From Phycisphaerales bacterium (GTDB taxonomy: Bacteria > Planctomycetota > Phycisphaerae > Phycisphaerales > SM1A02), in contig CP070772.1 in assembly GCA_020345805.1 (NCBI GenBank), positions 2,695,630 to 2,734,953 on the forward strand: a DNA stretch of 39,324 bases, written 5' to 3'. The notes below the pieces were generated by a model that searched no databases, was not told where the DNA came from, and worked only from the letters and a program-made list of their open reading frames with translations. Shown here piece after piece: positions 1 to 8,581 of this stretch. A program made the translations under genes and the position numbers. How positions within the stretch are numbered: the stretch's first letter is position 1; each line of letters starts with the position of its first letter.

Positions 1-1578
1 CTCGACGTCCGGTGGCGAGGTTCCCTCCGATGCGTCCGCGACCCGGACGGGAGGCGTATCTTCCGGCTGTCGGGTATCGGCGGGGACCGCTTCATCGCCG
101 GGCGGCGGTTCGCGATTCACCCGTTGCTGCAAAGTCCACCGCTGCCAGTCCTGCTCGGTTGGGTAATTCCGCATTTTGTGCGGCTGGACTATCCGCGAGG
201 AAAGCTCGAACGTGTAGGTGCCGGTAAAGGCCTCGGGCTCTTCCCAGGTGAAGCGGACGTCATCGAAGATGCCGGATTCCTCCAGGTTCTTCTGCATCTG
301 GCCCACAACCTCGGTGGGCTCCCGGTTCTTCTCATCGTCCTTCTTGGCGTTCCCTTTGATGACGAAAGGCTGGCCGTGATCGAGGCGGATCCATTCCAGC
401 TCGATGCCCCGGGGGGTGTTGCAGGCGATGTCGCTCATCAGCTTGGTCATGGACCAGGCGCGGTCCCCCAGCGTGTGGTACATCGCCAGTTGATGGTTGA
501 TCTGATCGATATTGGCCTTTCTTTCGTCCAGGTCGGAATGCCGCCACTTGAGAAGCTGGAGTCGGAGCCCGCTGATGAGCAGGGGGCCGAAGGCCAGGAT
601 CAGCGCGCATACCACCACGGTGGCGGTTGCGGTGCGGGGTCGGCTCAGCTTGTCGACCGTCGCCCGGACGCGCGAGGGGCGCACCAGCGGCGGGTCGGCC
701 TTCAGCTCGGTGAGAGGTCGAAGCTGATCGGTGGTGGCCAGCAGGGCGCCGGCGGCGATGCCGTACTCCGACCACCAGCCCGCGTCCTTCGTCGCTCCGT
801 CCAGTCGGTCCGCGGCGCTGCCGCGCACTTCGCTGTCGATAAGCAGGTTGCTTTCGAAAGGCCTCAGCGCACCCAGGGCTGGTTCGATGGAATCGATGAG
901 CGACTCGACATACGAATCGCTGTGACCGACGTTCAGAGCAGTCTCGGCCAGGGCCCGGGTGACGCTCCGCCGCCAGGCTTCGCTGTCCTTGGGGTCCTCC
1001 TTGGCGGCCCGGAAGGCAGCGCCGTTGCTGTGGGTGATGGCGGCGGCGATCGATCCGTCAGCCCGATCCAGCCACAACAGGGGTACGGTCGGCCTGAGGC
1101 CGTTGAGCAGGGCGGCCAGGGCGGCGACGTCCGGCGCGAAAACCATTGGTCGAGCCGTCCGGGGCGGCCGGAAGAGGGCCGACTCGGGCCACACCAGGAT
1201 GATCCCCGCCCGGCTGGTCTCGCCCGGGGCGGCGTGGAGTACGGCCATGGCCAGCCGGTGTGGCGGAGCGCTGCCCAGGAGCTGCGCCTCTGCCTGCAGA
1301 CTCAGAGCCTGCTCCAGCTGATCCGGGCCGGCGTCGGGCAGCGTGCAGGATCGGCAGATGACCGCCGCCGCCGGCAGCACGCAGATCACTCGCCCCACCC
1401 GGTGCGGGTCGAGCCAGCGGTCGAGGTCCTCGGAATCGCGGTCGGGGACCTCCCGGGAGTCGAGAATCTCCGGGCGGCCCCTGCGGGTATCGGCGATCAG
1501 CAGCCGCCAGACCCGGCCGGCGCGGTGCACGACGGCCAGCACAGAGGAGTCGAATTGTCCGGATGCGGCGTTTTTCAC
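1..1578 (-). CDS. GspL/PilN-like T2SS inner-membrane assembly protein (3' end beyond window)
   Basis: The reading frame is open for 526 codons from a GTG at 1578 to the left edge, so the C-terminus is missing. The GTG shares four bases (GTGA) with the gspK stop, which indicates translational coupling and fixes the start. About 310 N-terminal residues form a soluble region that resembles, in layout, the actin-like cytoplasmic domain of GspL/PilM. One membrane segment follows at about residues 318-338 (VVVCALILAFGPLLISGL). After it comes a charged helical stretch (about 344-366), then an alpha/beta region (about 380-465) fitting the ferredoxin-like fold of GspL/PilN periplasmic domains. The tail from about 488 is Pro/Glu/Asp-rich. 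GspL links the GspE ATPase to the pseudopilus machinery, which fits its place at the end of the E-to-K gene string. Sequence similarity to known GspL is weak, so the call rests on topology and context; a PilM-PilN fusion is the main alternative. Confidence 0.72.
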   Translation of the reverse strand, partial: MKNAASGQFDSSVLAVVHRAGRVWRLLIADTRRGRPEILDSREVPDRDSEDLDRWLDPHRVGRVICVLPAAAVICRSCTLPDAGPDQLEQALSLQAEAQLLGSAPPHRLAMAVLHAAPGETSRAGIILVWPESALFRPPRTARPMVFAPDVAALAALLNGLRPTVPLLWLDRADGSIAAAITHSNGAAFRAAKEDPKDSEAWRRSVTRALAETALNVGHSDSYVESLIDSIEPALGALRPFESNLLIDSEVRGSAADRLDGATKDAGWWSEYGIAAGALLATTDQLRPLTELKADPPLVRPSRVRATVDKLSRPRTATATVVVCALILAFGPLLISGLRLQLLKWRHSDLDERKANIDQINHQLAMYHTLGDRAWSMTKLMSDIACNTPRGIELEWIRLDHGQPFVIKGNAKKDDEKNREPTEVVGQMQKNLEESGIFDDVRFTWEEPEAFTGTYTFELSSRIVQPHKMRNYPTEQDWQRWTLQQRVNREPPPGDEAVPADTRQPEDTPPVRVADASEGTSPPDVE

Positions 1579-2876
1579 TGTTCTCGATACTCAATGATGC
1601 GGACGGGGACGGTAGAACGATCCACCACCGCAACGATTTCAATTTCAAGGTCGCCGGAAGCAGACTTACCCCGCGAGGTGATGGTGTAGACGTTGCTCGT
1701 GGTGGTCAGAAGCGATGAGAGGCGCTCCCAGGTTTCGCTGGTCAGTTCGCGGAGTTCCGTCAGTTCGATCAGGCTGGTGATGCCTTCCGGCCGGCTGTCT
1801 CGGATGTAGAGGATCTCATCGGCAAGGATCTCCTCTCCGGGTAAGAGATCGCGGAGAAGATCGGCCGAGATGGTATTGATGTTCATTTTCCCGGGCAGGC
1901 GGTCCAGCGGGCTGTCGATTGCGGTCTCGTTGAAGACTGCGTCAAGCTGCTCCCGGGTGAGATTGGCCAGAGCCCCGCTTCCCGCGGAGGTCCCCTGGAC
2001 GCTTACGAGCTGCTCCAGTCGGTTGCCATCCTGCTTGCCGAAGGCCTTGAGGGCCTCGGCTTGGGCGTAGTCGATCCCCAGGCGCTCGGCGAGCTCGTTC
2101 GGGTCGGCGATTCGGAGCAGAATGCGAGGCTGGCCGGAGGCGGTCGCCCCATCTATGACCGAGTAGGCGGTCAGGTAGGAGAACCAGCCCGCTTCGAGCT
2201 TGCGGTCCGGGTCGTCGCTGGGGAAGGATCGTTCCGAATCGTCCTCGTTGGGGTCGAGTCGGTTGTTGAGGTTCCAATCCTCACCGCGGAGCTCCTCGGG
2301 CCAGATTCCGGCCACGAGCTCCAATTCCGCGGTGGTGCGGAAAAGGCCGTTTCGCGGCTCATAGGGAGGGATCTGGCTGAGGTAATAGTCCCGCTCGGCC
2401 CCGAAGGCCGTCACCTCGTCGTCCTCGTCGATCCAGTCCATGATCTCCGCGGCCTTGTCGATGGTGAGCCCTTCCGGCTCGAGCAGCTGGAAAATGATCG
2501 AGCGGTCTTCGCGGTTGATGTTGAACTTGGAATGCTCATCCATGGGACCTTCCCAGTCCCGGCCGTCAGCGTGGTGCAGGATCTCCCAGCGGGCGTCGAG
2601 AGTTTCGCCTCGGTGGACGTACTCCATTTCCCGCACCATCGCCCAGGCATCATCCGGGACCGGATTCAGCGTGTGATAAGCCATGACGGCGATGGTGGAT
2701 TCCATTCCCGCCCTGGCCGCCCAACGGGCCTGGATACGGTTCAGAGCCTCACGTCCGAGCAAGGCCTGGCGTTGGGCCGAAAGCTGCACGGCACTGACCA
2801 CAAGAGCGGCGATGGCGATGGCCCATAGAACCACGATGATCGCCGATCCACGTTGTCCGGACGCCGGGCGAGTCAT
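1575..2876 (-). CDS. gspK: T2SS minor pseudopilin GspK
   Basis: Protein of 433 residues. It opens with a short basic leader and a prepilin-type site G-SAIIVVLW (Gly10/Ser11), followed by a hydrophobic helix to about residue 32. Position +5 of the mature protein is Val, not Glu; lack of Glu5 is a known mark of GspK, the tip pseudopilin. The large periplasmic part has two helix-hairpin-helix-like stretches, KFNINREDRSIIFQLL and later KMNINTISADLLRDLLPG, typical of the T2SSK fold. GspK is thought to cap the pseudopilus with GspI and GspJ. The ATG shares one base with the gspJ stop (TGATG), and its own stop overlaps the GTG start of the GspL-like gene. The length is longer than the usual 320 or so residues of proteobacterial GspK. 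Confidence 0.92.
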   Translation of the reverse strand: MTRPASGQRGSAIIVVLWAIAIAALVVSAVQLSAQRQALLGREALNRIQARWAARAGMESTIAVMAYHTLNPVPDDAWAMVREMEYVHRGETLDARWEILHHADGRDWEGPMDEHSKFNINREDRSIIFQLLEPEGLTIDKAAEIMDWIDEDDEVTAFGAERDYYLSQIPPYEPRNGLFRTTAELELVAGIWPEELRGEDWNLNNRLDPNEDDSERSFPSDDPDRKLEAGWFSYLTAYSVIDGATASGQPRILLRIADPNELAERLGIDYAQAEALKAFGKQDGNRLEQLVSVQGTSAGSGALANLTREQLDAVFNETAIDSPLDRLPGKMNINTISADLLRDLLPGEEILADEILYIRDSRPEGITSLIELTELRELTSETWERLSSLLTTTSNVYTITSRGKSASGDLEIEIVAVVDRSTVPVRIIEYREQ

Positions 2877-3874
2877 CAGCTGCCCCCCCTGTTCGTGGTG
2901 CCTTGACCGGGGCTGCCGCTGCCCTGGGATCCGGACTGACCGCCGCCTCCGCCTCCGCCCCCGCCGCCGGGCAACTCCCGCACGCCTCCGTCGCGAGTTC
3001 CCCCGCGTTGCCGGATCTCTCTTGATCCGTCGGGACCTCGGATCTCGATCTCGCTGACGCCCTCGGGCGGAAGGCGCTGGCCGTCGAAAAGCTCCTGAAG
3101 TTCCTCGGCCTGCTCGATCGCGGCCTCTTCTTCAGCCATCTGTTCTTCCAGCTCCGCTGCTTCCTCATCGGCCTTGAAGATGTCCTTGGGTGGAATCACG
3201 CGGTCGATGGGGATGATGGTTCGGAGAACGGCGAAGGGGGCGTCGTAGGGATCCTCGCCGGCCCGGTGCCCGCTGGCGGTGACCATGACCTGCACGGCGA
3301 GGGGCAGGCCCTCATCATCCGATTCCCAGACCTCCTCCCATTCGTCGCCGTCGTAGACCTCGATGGACAGGCCGACGATGCCTTCGACCAGGGGCGTGGC
3401 CATTCCACCGCCGAGGGGAAACTCCTCCGGCACCGCATCCCGGCGCCGCCAGAGGATGAAACCGGTTTCATCCTCCTCGATCCGGTACTGCGTTTCGTAT
3501 TCGATCCCCTCGCCGGAGTAGTCGGAGGGATGGATCTCCCGCAGGCGGTTGGAGAAGATGAGGATTTCGTCGCGGGCCACTTCGTAAGGTTCGTCAATGC
3601 CCGTGCGCTCGGAGTCGTCCATCAGCAGGAGGCGGGTGTAGAACAGATCATCGGCGCGGATGATGGAGATGAGGTCATGCCGGATCGCGGTCAGTGCCAC
3701 GTCGGCGCGGTGATAAGCGTCGAAGCGCATCTTGCTGACCGACTTGGCACGTCCGAGCTGCGAGATGCTCATGGACACGCTGCCGAGCACGAACGCCGTG
3801 ATCACTCCGGCGATCATCACCTCCACCACGGTGAAGGCGCGGCGACGAGTTGTCGGGTCAGTACTCCATCTCAT
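2876..3874 (-). CDS. gspJ: T2SS minor pseudopilin GspJ
   Basis: Protein of 332 residues from the ATG at 3874. That start has AAGGTGG (3888-3882) seven bases upstream; the ATG two codons earlier at 3880 is too close to the same ribosome site. The N-terminus carries a prepilin signal RRRA-FTVVEVM with Glu at +5 and a hydrophobic helix (AGVITAFVLGSVSMSISQLG). The residue before the cleavage point is Ala, not the usual Gly. The middle part is a beta-rich periplasmic domain of the GspJ type. The C-terminus is unusual: an acidic Glu/Ala helix (roughly EEAAELEEQMAEEEAAIEQA) followed by a Gly-rich tail with a run of nine glycines. The gene begins inside the end of gspI (17 bases shared) and ends one base into gspK. 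GspJ forms the pseudopilus tip complex with GspI and GspK. Confidence 0.88.
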   Translation of the reverse strand: MRWSTDPTTRRRAFTVVEVMIAGVITAFVLGSVSMSISQLGRAKSVSKMRFDAYHRADVALTAIRHDLISIIRADDLFYTRLLLMDDSERTGIDEPYEVARDEILIFSNRLREIHPSDYSGEGIEYETQYRIEEDETGFILWRRRDAVPEEFPLGGGMATPLVEGIVGLSIEVYDGDEWEEVWESDDEGLPLAVQVMVTASGHRAGEDPYDAPFAVLRTIIPIDRVIPPKDIFKADEEAAELEEQMAEEEAAIEQAEELQELFDGQRLPPEGVSEIEIRGPDGSREIRQRGGTRDGGVRELPGGGGGGGGGGQSGSQGSGSPGQGTTNRGGS

Positions 3875-4367
3875 CGCCATACCACCTTGATTCGCGATCA
3901 ACCGGCTCCAGGGGAGCCCGTTGCTTGTAGCGCTCGTCGTCCAGCTGCTCTTCGGTGTACTGCGGCTGGGCGATGAGCGTCTCCACCCGCACGTAATCCC
4001 GCGGGCGCTCGGCAAGATCGCCCCAGCGGACGGTGACCGTCACCTTGTAGGGCTGGTCGAAGCCCTGGTCCTCGATGTCCACGTCGTAGTTGTACTCCGC
4101 GAAGGGGTCGTCGAAGTGGTCCGAGGTTTCGTGGATCTCCGCGTAATCTCTGGGCCCCTCCACGAGGACCATGGCCAGCAGCTCATCAGCCAGCCACGCC
4201 GCCTGCATGCGCTTCTCGCTGTCGGCCTGTACCGCCAGAGAACGGCTGGCAATGCTGATGATCGCGGCCAGGCCGACGCCGAGCATCACGCCGCCGATGA
4301 TCGCGTCCATCAGGGCCATGCCCCGATGCCTCGGCGAACCGCGTCGTGGTGTGGCGGGGAGGCGCAT
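3858..4367 (-). CDS. gspI: T2SS minor pseudopilin GspI
   Basis: Protein of 169 residues. The start at 4367 is chosen because GGGAGG lies seven bases upstream and the ATG shares one base with the gspH stop (TGATG); the frame is open further upstream but only in the shadow of gspH. The leader is basic and ends in RHRG-MALMDAII, followed by a hydrophobic helix (GGVMLGVGLAAIISIASRS). Mature position +5 is Asp where almost all pseudopilins have Glu. The rest is a small alpha/beta domain rich in acidic residues. The role as GspI is assigned from order (between H and J) and size; the domain itself is divergent. GspI is expected to start the tip complex with GspJ and GspK. Confidence 0.82.
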   Translation of the reverse strand: MRLPATPRRGSPRHRGMALMDAIIGGVMLGVGLAAIISIASRSLAVQADSEKRMQAAWLADELLAMVLVEGPRDYAEIHETSDHFDDPFAEYNYDVDIEDQGFDQPYKVTVTVRWGDLAERPRDYVRVETLIAQPQYTEEQLDDERYKQRAPLEPVDRESRWYGDEMEY

Positions 4368-4993
4368 CACCAGTCCTCCCGGCTGTGGCCGATGGCGTCC
4401 AGATCGATCGGCTCCGGGTGATATGCCTGGCGGTCGTCCAGCCCATACACATCGGGAGCGACGGCGTGTGAGGCGAGGGAGACGGTAGCGGTCAGGCCGT
4501 CGGGGCCGTAGAGCGTGATGTCGATGGTGGGCCGGTCGCGACCCGGCGTGCTGGCGAGCGGCCAGTCCTGCACGTTCATCAGCTCCCCGTCGGCGCGGAA
4601 CTCCACGGGTAGCGGCTCGCGGCCGAAGAGGGGCAGCTTGACCGGCGCAACGGCCCGGTCGGGCTTCCATTCCGAGGCCCCTTCCAGCAGCGGATCGTCG
4701 CTGGCCTCCAGGGTGACCAGGAGTATCCAGTTGTGATCGGGTCCGTAGAGTTCGTGACGGATGCCCACCGGCTTGCGGCTGATACTGTCGCGCTGGGCGT
4801 ACATCAGCAACAGGTCGGCCACCTGCTCGGTGGCGAGGCGGAAGGTGCGCTTCTGATTGCCTGTCAAGCGTGGCACGACGATGGTGGCGAGCAGGGCCAG
4901 AATCACCACCACGACGGTGACTTCCAGCAGAGTGAATCCGCCGGCGCGTCCGGTGGCGTGAGCCGGTCGTGATGTCCTCCATGTCTTGAGCAT
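4367..4993 (-). CDS. gspH: T2SS minor pseudopilin GspH
   Basis: Protein of 208 residues from ATG 4993 (a TTG directly before it is also in frame). The ribosome site is weak, but gspG ends only 16 bases upstream, so coupling is likely. The leader ends in RAGG-FTLLEV, a textbook class III prepilin cleavage site with Gly at -1, Phe at +1 and Glu at +5, followed by the helix VVVVILALLATIVVPRL. The C-terminal part is a beta-rich GspH-type globular domain. GspH links the shaft of GspG subunits with the minor pseudopilin tip. It ends one base into gspI. Confidence 0.87.
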   Translation of the reverse strand: MLKTWRTSRPAHATGRAGGFTLLEVTVVVVILALLATIVVPRLTGNQKRTFRLATEQVADLLLMYAQRDSISRKPVGIRHELYGPDHNWILLVTLEASDDPLLEGASEWKPDRAVAPVKLPLFGREPLPVEFRADGELMNVQDWPLASTPGRDRPTIDITLYGPDGLTATVSLASHAVAPDVYGLDDRQAYHPEPIDLDAIGHSREDW

Positions 4994-5009
4994 CAAGGGT
5001 TGCTACCGC

Positions 5010-5438
5010 TCAGTTGACGATGTCTTCGCCGTCACCCTCTCCCCCCGGCAGACCGTCGGCGGCGTAGGACACGATGTCGAAGTCCGGGTTCTCCGCGTCG
5101 ATCCCCGTGCGTATGACGTAGGGATTGCCCCACGGATCCAGCAGATCCTTGGCCCGCAGGTAGGGTTCCGGGCCTTCGACCAGCATTTCCAGATCCAGAT
5201 CGTCCGAAGGCTTGCTCATTCCATTGTCGAGCAGGTACAGACTTACCTGCTGAGCGATGCTCGAGACGTCGGCCTGGGCGATCTTCCGCTTTGATTTCTC
5301 AACGTTAATCAGCAGCTTTGGGGCGACCAGCGCCGCCAGGAGGGCGATGATGGTGACCACGACGATGACCTCGAGAAGAGTGAACGCGCGCCGCGACCGG
5401 CCAAGCGGGCCGCGATGTGGGGTTCTCTTGCGTGACAT
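5010..5438 (-). CDS. gspG: T2SS major pseudopilin GspG
   Basis: Protein of 142 residues, the normal GspG size. I chose ATG 5438 because GGGAGA lies six bases upstream; the ATG nine codons earlier (5465) has no ribosome site. The prepilin region is SRRA-FTLLEV followed by a helix (IVVVTIIALLAALVAPKLL). Ala at -1 replaces the usual Gly. The C-terminal half has the conserved GspG stretch DLLDPWGNPYVIRTG and the D-x-V-S-Y-A-A-D-G-x-P-G-G-E-G motif that forms the calcium site in GspG family members. GspG polymerises into the pseudopilus that drives substrates through the outer-membrane secretin. It sits between gspF (43 bases upstream) and gspH (16 bases downstream). Confidence 0.95.
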   Translation of the reverse strand: MSRKRTPHRGPLGRSRRAFTLLEVIVVVTIIALLAALVAPKLLINVEKSKRKIAQADVSSIAQQVSLYLLDNGMSKPSDDLDLEMLVEGPEPYLRAKDLLDPWGNPYVIRTGIDAENPDFDIVSYAADGLPGGEGDGEDIVN

Positions 5439-5481
5439 TTCGGTTCTCCCGTTCGAGGTGTGCATCCGCGGGCCCGCGGAT

Positions 5482-6768
5482 TCACTGGACCAGTGATTGC
5501 AGCTCCAGCAGCGGCAGCAGAATCGCCGCGAGGATGAAACCGCCGATCGAAGCCATGATGATCAGCATCACCGGCGGCAGAGCCTTGGTGAACAGCTTGA
5601 TTGACGTATTGACCTGCCGGTCGAATGCGGTGGCGGCGTGGAGGAGCATGCTCTCCAGACGACCCGATCGTTCGCCGAGATTCACCACCTGAATGAGCAG
5701 GGGCGGAAAAAGGCCGCTCCTTTCCAGCGGATCCGCCAGCGCCTTGCCGTGCGTGACCTGATCCTGCACCTGGTCCATGGCCTCCTCCAGCGCGGCGTTG
5801 GCCAGCGTGTGCTTGGTGATGCGCAGACCCTCCAGAATGGGCAGGCCCGCCGAGGACAGAGTCCCCAGCGTGCGGGTGAAGCGGGCTACCGCGACATCCC
5901 GCAGGAGCTGTCCGAGGACCGGAAGGCGGAGCTTGAATCTATCCAGGCGGAGGCGGTTGGCGGGCACCTTCCGCCAAGCCCGCCATCCAAACAGGGCCAG
6001 GGCGATGACCGCGAGAAACAGATGCCAGTAGGAGGACAGGAAGTTGGCGAAGCCCAGCACCACCTGAGTGGGCCAAGGCAGGGTGAAGTTCGCTTCCGCC
6101 ACCAGCGGACCGATGAGCTTGGGAACGAGGACGGTGACGAGAATGACCACGCTGCCGGCAATCAGGGTGGCGACGATCGCAGGATAGAACGTCGCCCCCA
6201 GCACCTCACGGCGCAACTCCAGGGATCTCTCCAGAAGGTCGGCCAACTGGTGGAGGACTTCGCTCATCCGGCCGGAAGCGTCGGCCGCCTGGAGCATGCC
6301 GAGGATGAGGTCGTCAAAGGGCGGCCCGTAGTCCCGGGCCGCCTGATGAAGCTGATCGCCCGCTTCCACCCGCTCGATGAGGTGGTCGAGGATGACGGGC
6401 ATCGCCCGGCCGGGAGCCTGGCGGCGAACGGTGGTGAGTGCCTGCATGAGGGGCAGGCCGGCCTCGATGGCCGTGGCCAGCTCCCGCACCAGGTTGGCCA
6501 TCTCTGCCCGACGCAGGCGGGGTTTGCCGAAACCGAGCGCCGCCAGACCGGCGGTCCCTGGAGCGGGCGGGGCCTTGGGTGAGGCCACCGTCCATCGCCT
6601 GGCGGGTTTTGCTGTGCGCCGGGCCTGACCGTCCAGTTCCAGCACGCTGGTGGCGGTTTCGCCCCGCCCCAGCAGCTTCCGGACAGCATCAGCACGGTCC
6701 AGAGCGGCGATCGTGCCGGTCCGAACCTGGCCGCCGGTGGTCAAACTCTCGTACTGGAAGTTCGGCAT
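5482..6768 (-). CDS. gspF: T2SS inner-membrane platform protein GspF
   Basis: Protein of 428 residues with two repeated GspF cytoplasmic helical domains and three membrane segments: about FYPAIVATLIAGSVVILVTV, WHLFLAVIALALFGW and a C-terminal PVMLIIMASIGGFILAAILL. The N-terminus MPNFQYESLTTGGQVRTGTI is typical of the family (an F-x-Y-x-A-x-D-x-x-G-like opening), and the first domain has the common REL-x-T-x-I-x-A-G-L-P-L stretch. GspF is the membrane platform that couples ATP use by GspE to pseudopilus growth. The gene begins six bases after the gspE stop. A linker of about 30 residues rich in Ala/Pro (around residue 55-80) separates the N-terminal segment from the first domain and is longer than in most homologues. 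Confidence 0.95.
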   Translation of the reverse strand: MPNFQYESLTTGGQVRTGTIAALDRADAVRKLLGRGETATSVLELDGQARRTAKPARRWTVASPKAPPAPGTAGLAALGFGKPRLRRAEMANLVRELATAIEAGLPLMQALTTVRRQAPGRAMPVILDHLIERVEAGDQLHQAARDYGPPFDDLILGMLQAADASGRMSEVLHQLADLLERSLELRREVLGATFYPAIVATLIAGSVVILVTVLVPKLIGPLVAEANFTLPWPTQVVLGFANFLSSYWHLFLAVIALALFGWRAWRKVPANRLRLDRFKLRLPVLGQLLRDVAVARFTRTLGTLSSAGLPILEGLRITKHTLANAALEEAMDQVQDQVTHGKALADPLERSGLFPPLLIQVVNLGERSGRLESMLLHAATAFDRQVNTSIKLFTKALPPVMLIIMASIGGFILAAILLPLLELQSLVQ

Positions 6769-6774
6769 CGCCGT

Positions 6775-8436
6775 TTAAACGCCTGATTCTTCCGTATCTT
6801 GCGTGGCCCGCAGGACCTCTTCGATGGTCGTGTAACCGTTGACGGCCTTGCGCAAACCGTCTTCGCGCATGGTCATGAACGATTCATCGACCAAAGGTGC
6901 GAGTTCCGCCACGGGGCGATTATCGGAAATAGCCTTTCTCAGGGCGGCATTGATGCGGAGCAGCTCGAAATAGCCGACCCGGCCGAAATAGCCGGAGCTG
7001 TTGCACTGATCGCAGCCGGCTCCGTGCCACGCCTTCCCCTCAAACGAAGCGGCTTCGCTTGAGGTGAGGCGATGCCCGACATCCTCGGCCATCTCCGTCT
7101 GCTCGGCACAATTGGGGCAGATCCGGCGGCCCAGCCGCTGGGCCAGGGCGCCCTCAAGAACCGAGGCCACCAGGTAAGGCTCGGCACCCATGTCGATGAG
7201 CCGGCCGATGGAACTGATCGCGTCGTTGGTGTGCAAGGTGGAGAAGATCAGGTGGCCGGTCAGGGCCGAACGGATGGCGATGTCGGCCGTCTCCCCGTCG
7301 CGGATCTCGCCGACGAAAATCACGTCCGGGTCCTGGCGCAGAATGTGCCGCAGACCCGTGGCGAAGGTCAGGCCGCGCTTCGGGTTGACCGGGATCTGGT
7401 TGATTCCGGTCAACTCGTACTCCACGGGGTCCTCGATGGTGATGATCTTCTTGCGGGGGTCGTAGAGCTTGGAGAGGGCGGCGTAGAGCGTGGTGGTCTT
7501 GCCCGACCCGGTGGGACCGGTCACCAGCACCATGCCGTGAGGCTTGGCGATGAGGCGGTCGATCTCCGCCCGCAGGTCCTTCTCCATGCCCAGGGATTCC
7601 AGATCCAGCGGCAGCGTGCTCTTGTCGAGAATACGCATCACCACCGATTCGCCGTAGAGCGTGGGTACGGTGGAGACGCGAATATCGACTTTTCGCCCTT
7701 CAAAGCGAAGCGTGATGTGGCCGTCCTGCGGAACATAGCGCTCGGCGATGTTCATTCCGCTCATGATCTTGATGCGGCCGATAAGGGCCGGTTGGAGGTG
7801 CTTGGGGGGCGGGGGCTCCTCCACGAGCACGCCGTCTATGCGGTACTTGACCTTCAATTCGTTCTCGAACGGCTCGATGTGCACGTCCGACGATCGTTGC
7901 TGAATGGCTTCAAGCAGCAGGAGGTTGACGAGGTTGATCAACGTGGGCTGTTCGGCCATCCGATGGATGTCCTCAGCCTCGATGGCGTCCAGGTTGTGCT
8001 CGACCTCGGTGTCCTCGTCCGCTTCGCCGGCCAGGCTCTCGGCCATCCGGGCGGCGGTGGTTCCGTAGTGCTCGCGCATCAGGTCGGAGAAGGCCTTCTG
8101 GTCCATGCCGATTCGTGTGACCGGATGGCCGGTGATCGTGGCGACCTCATCCATTGCCGCGATGTCCAGCGGGTCTACCATGGCCACCACGAGACGGCCG
8201 TTGTCAAGCTGAAGCGGAATGACCCGAAGGCGAACGGCGATTTCCGCGTCGATCAGGGACACCGCCTCCGCAGCGGCACTCGGCGGTTTCTCTGCCCACT
8301 CGATTCCCAGCAGGCTGCAGCGACGGCGCAGGGCCTCCGGGTCGTCGCCGGGACCGGCCAGAGGTGGCACGGTCGGCTGAGCGATTCCGGGTGAAGCGCT
8401 TGACGATACGACGGGGACGGGTCTGGGGTCGGTCAT
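6775..8436 (-). CDS. gspE: T2SS assembly ATPase GspE
   Basis: Protein of 553 residues, the hexameric ATPase that powers pseudopilus assembly. The N-terminal domain (about 30-130) is the GspE/PilB N1 type that binds GspL. The catalytic core has Walker A GPTGSGKT (307-314), an Asp box (about 333-345, ITIEDPVEY), Walker B DVIFVGEIRD (371-380) and a His box (about 392-403, LTGHLIFSTLHTND). Near the C-terminus a tetracysteine zinc site is present: C440-x2-C443 and C475-x2-C478, the feature that separates GspE/PilB from retraction ATPases. It is the first gene of the E-to-L cluster; the 145 bases upstream probably hold the operon promoter, though I see no clear -35/-10 pair or strong ribosome site before the ATG. 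A PilB assignment is excluded only by the neighbouring pseudopilin set. Confidence 0.96.
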   Translation of the reverse strand: MTDPRPVPVVSSSASPGIAQPTVPPLAGPGDDPEALRRRCSLLGIEWAEKPPSAAAEAVSLIDAEIAVRLRVIPLQLDNGRLVVAMVDPLDIAAMDEVATITGHPVTRIGMDQKAFSDLMREHYGTTAARMAESLAGEADEDTEVEHNLDAIEAEDIHRMAEQPTLINLVNLLLLEAIQQRSSDVHIEPFENELKVKYRIDGVLVEEPPPPKHLQPALIGRIKIMSGMNIAERYVPQDGHITLRFEGRKVDIRVSTVPTLYGESVVMRILDKSTLPLDLESLGMEKDLRAEIDRLIAKPHGMVLVTGPTGSGKTTTLYAALSKLYDPRKKIITIEDPVEYELTGINQIPVNPKRGLTFATGLRHILRQDPDVIFVGEIRDGETADIAIRSALTGHLIFSTLHTNDAISSIGRLIDMGAEPYLVASVLEGALAQRLGRRICPNCAEQTEMAEDVGHRLTSSEAASFEGKAWHGAGCDQCNSSGYFGRVGYFELLRINAALRKAISDNRPVAELAPLVDESFMTMREDGLRKAVNGYTTIEEVLRATQDTEESGV

Positions 8437-8581
8437 GATGCTGAGTTGTTATCGGCACACAGGGTGAGAAGGTGCGGAGAATACCGGCATCAACCGCCCG
8501 GCGGCATAGATGCGGCCACTTGTGCCGGCGATACGCTCGCCGCCTCTGCTCTCCCCTTGCCGTCTGCGCGGACCGTGAAGG

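Noticed and set aside
124..1689. Long plus-strand open frame of 521 codons at the left edge
   Set aside because: It is the shadow of the GspL-like gene and gspK on the minus strand; its composition is the low-complexity type seen in antisense frames of GC-rich genes and no family is recognisable.
2940..2990. Gly-rich run at the end of gspJ as a possible sequencing artefact
   Set aside because: The frame stays open with varied Gly codons and ends exactly at the gspK start, so it appears genuine.
7072..8394. Plus-strand open frame of 440 codons opposite gspE
   Set aside because: Antisense shadow of a complete, motif-verified GspE.
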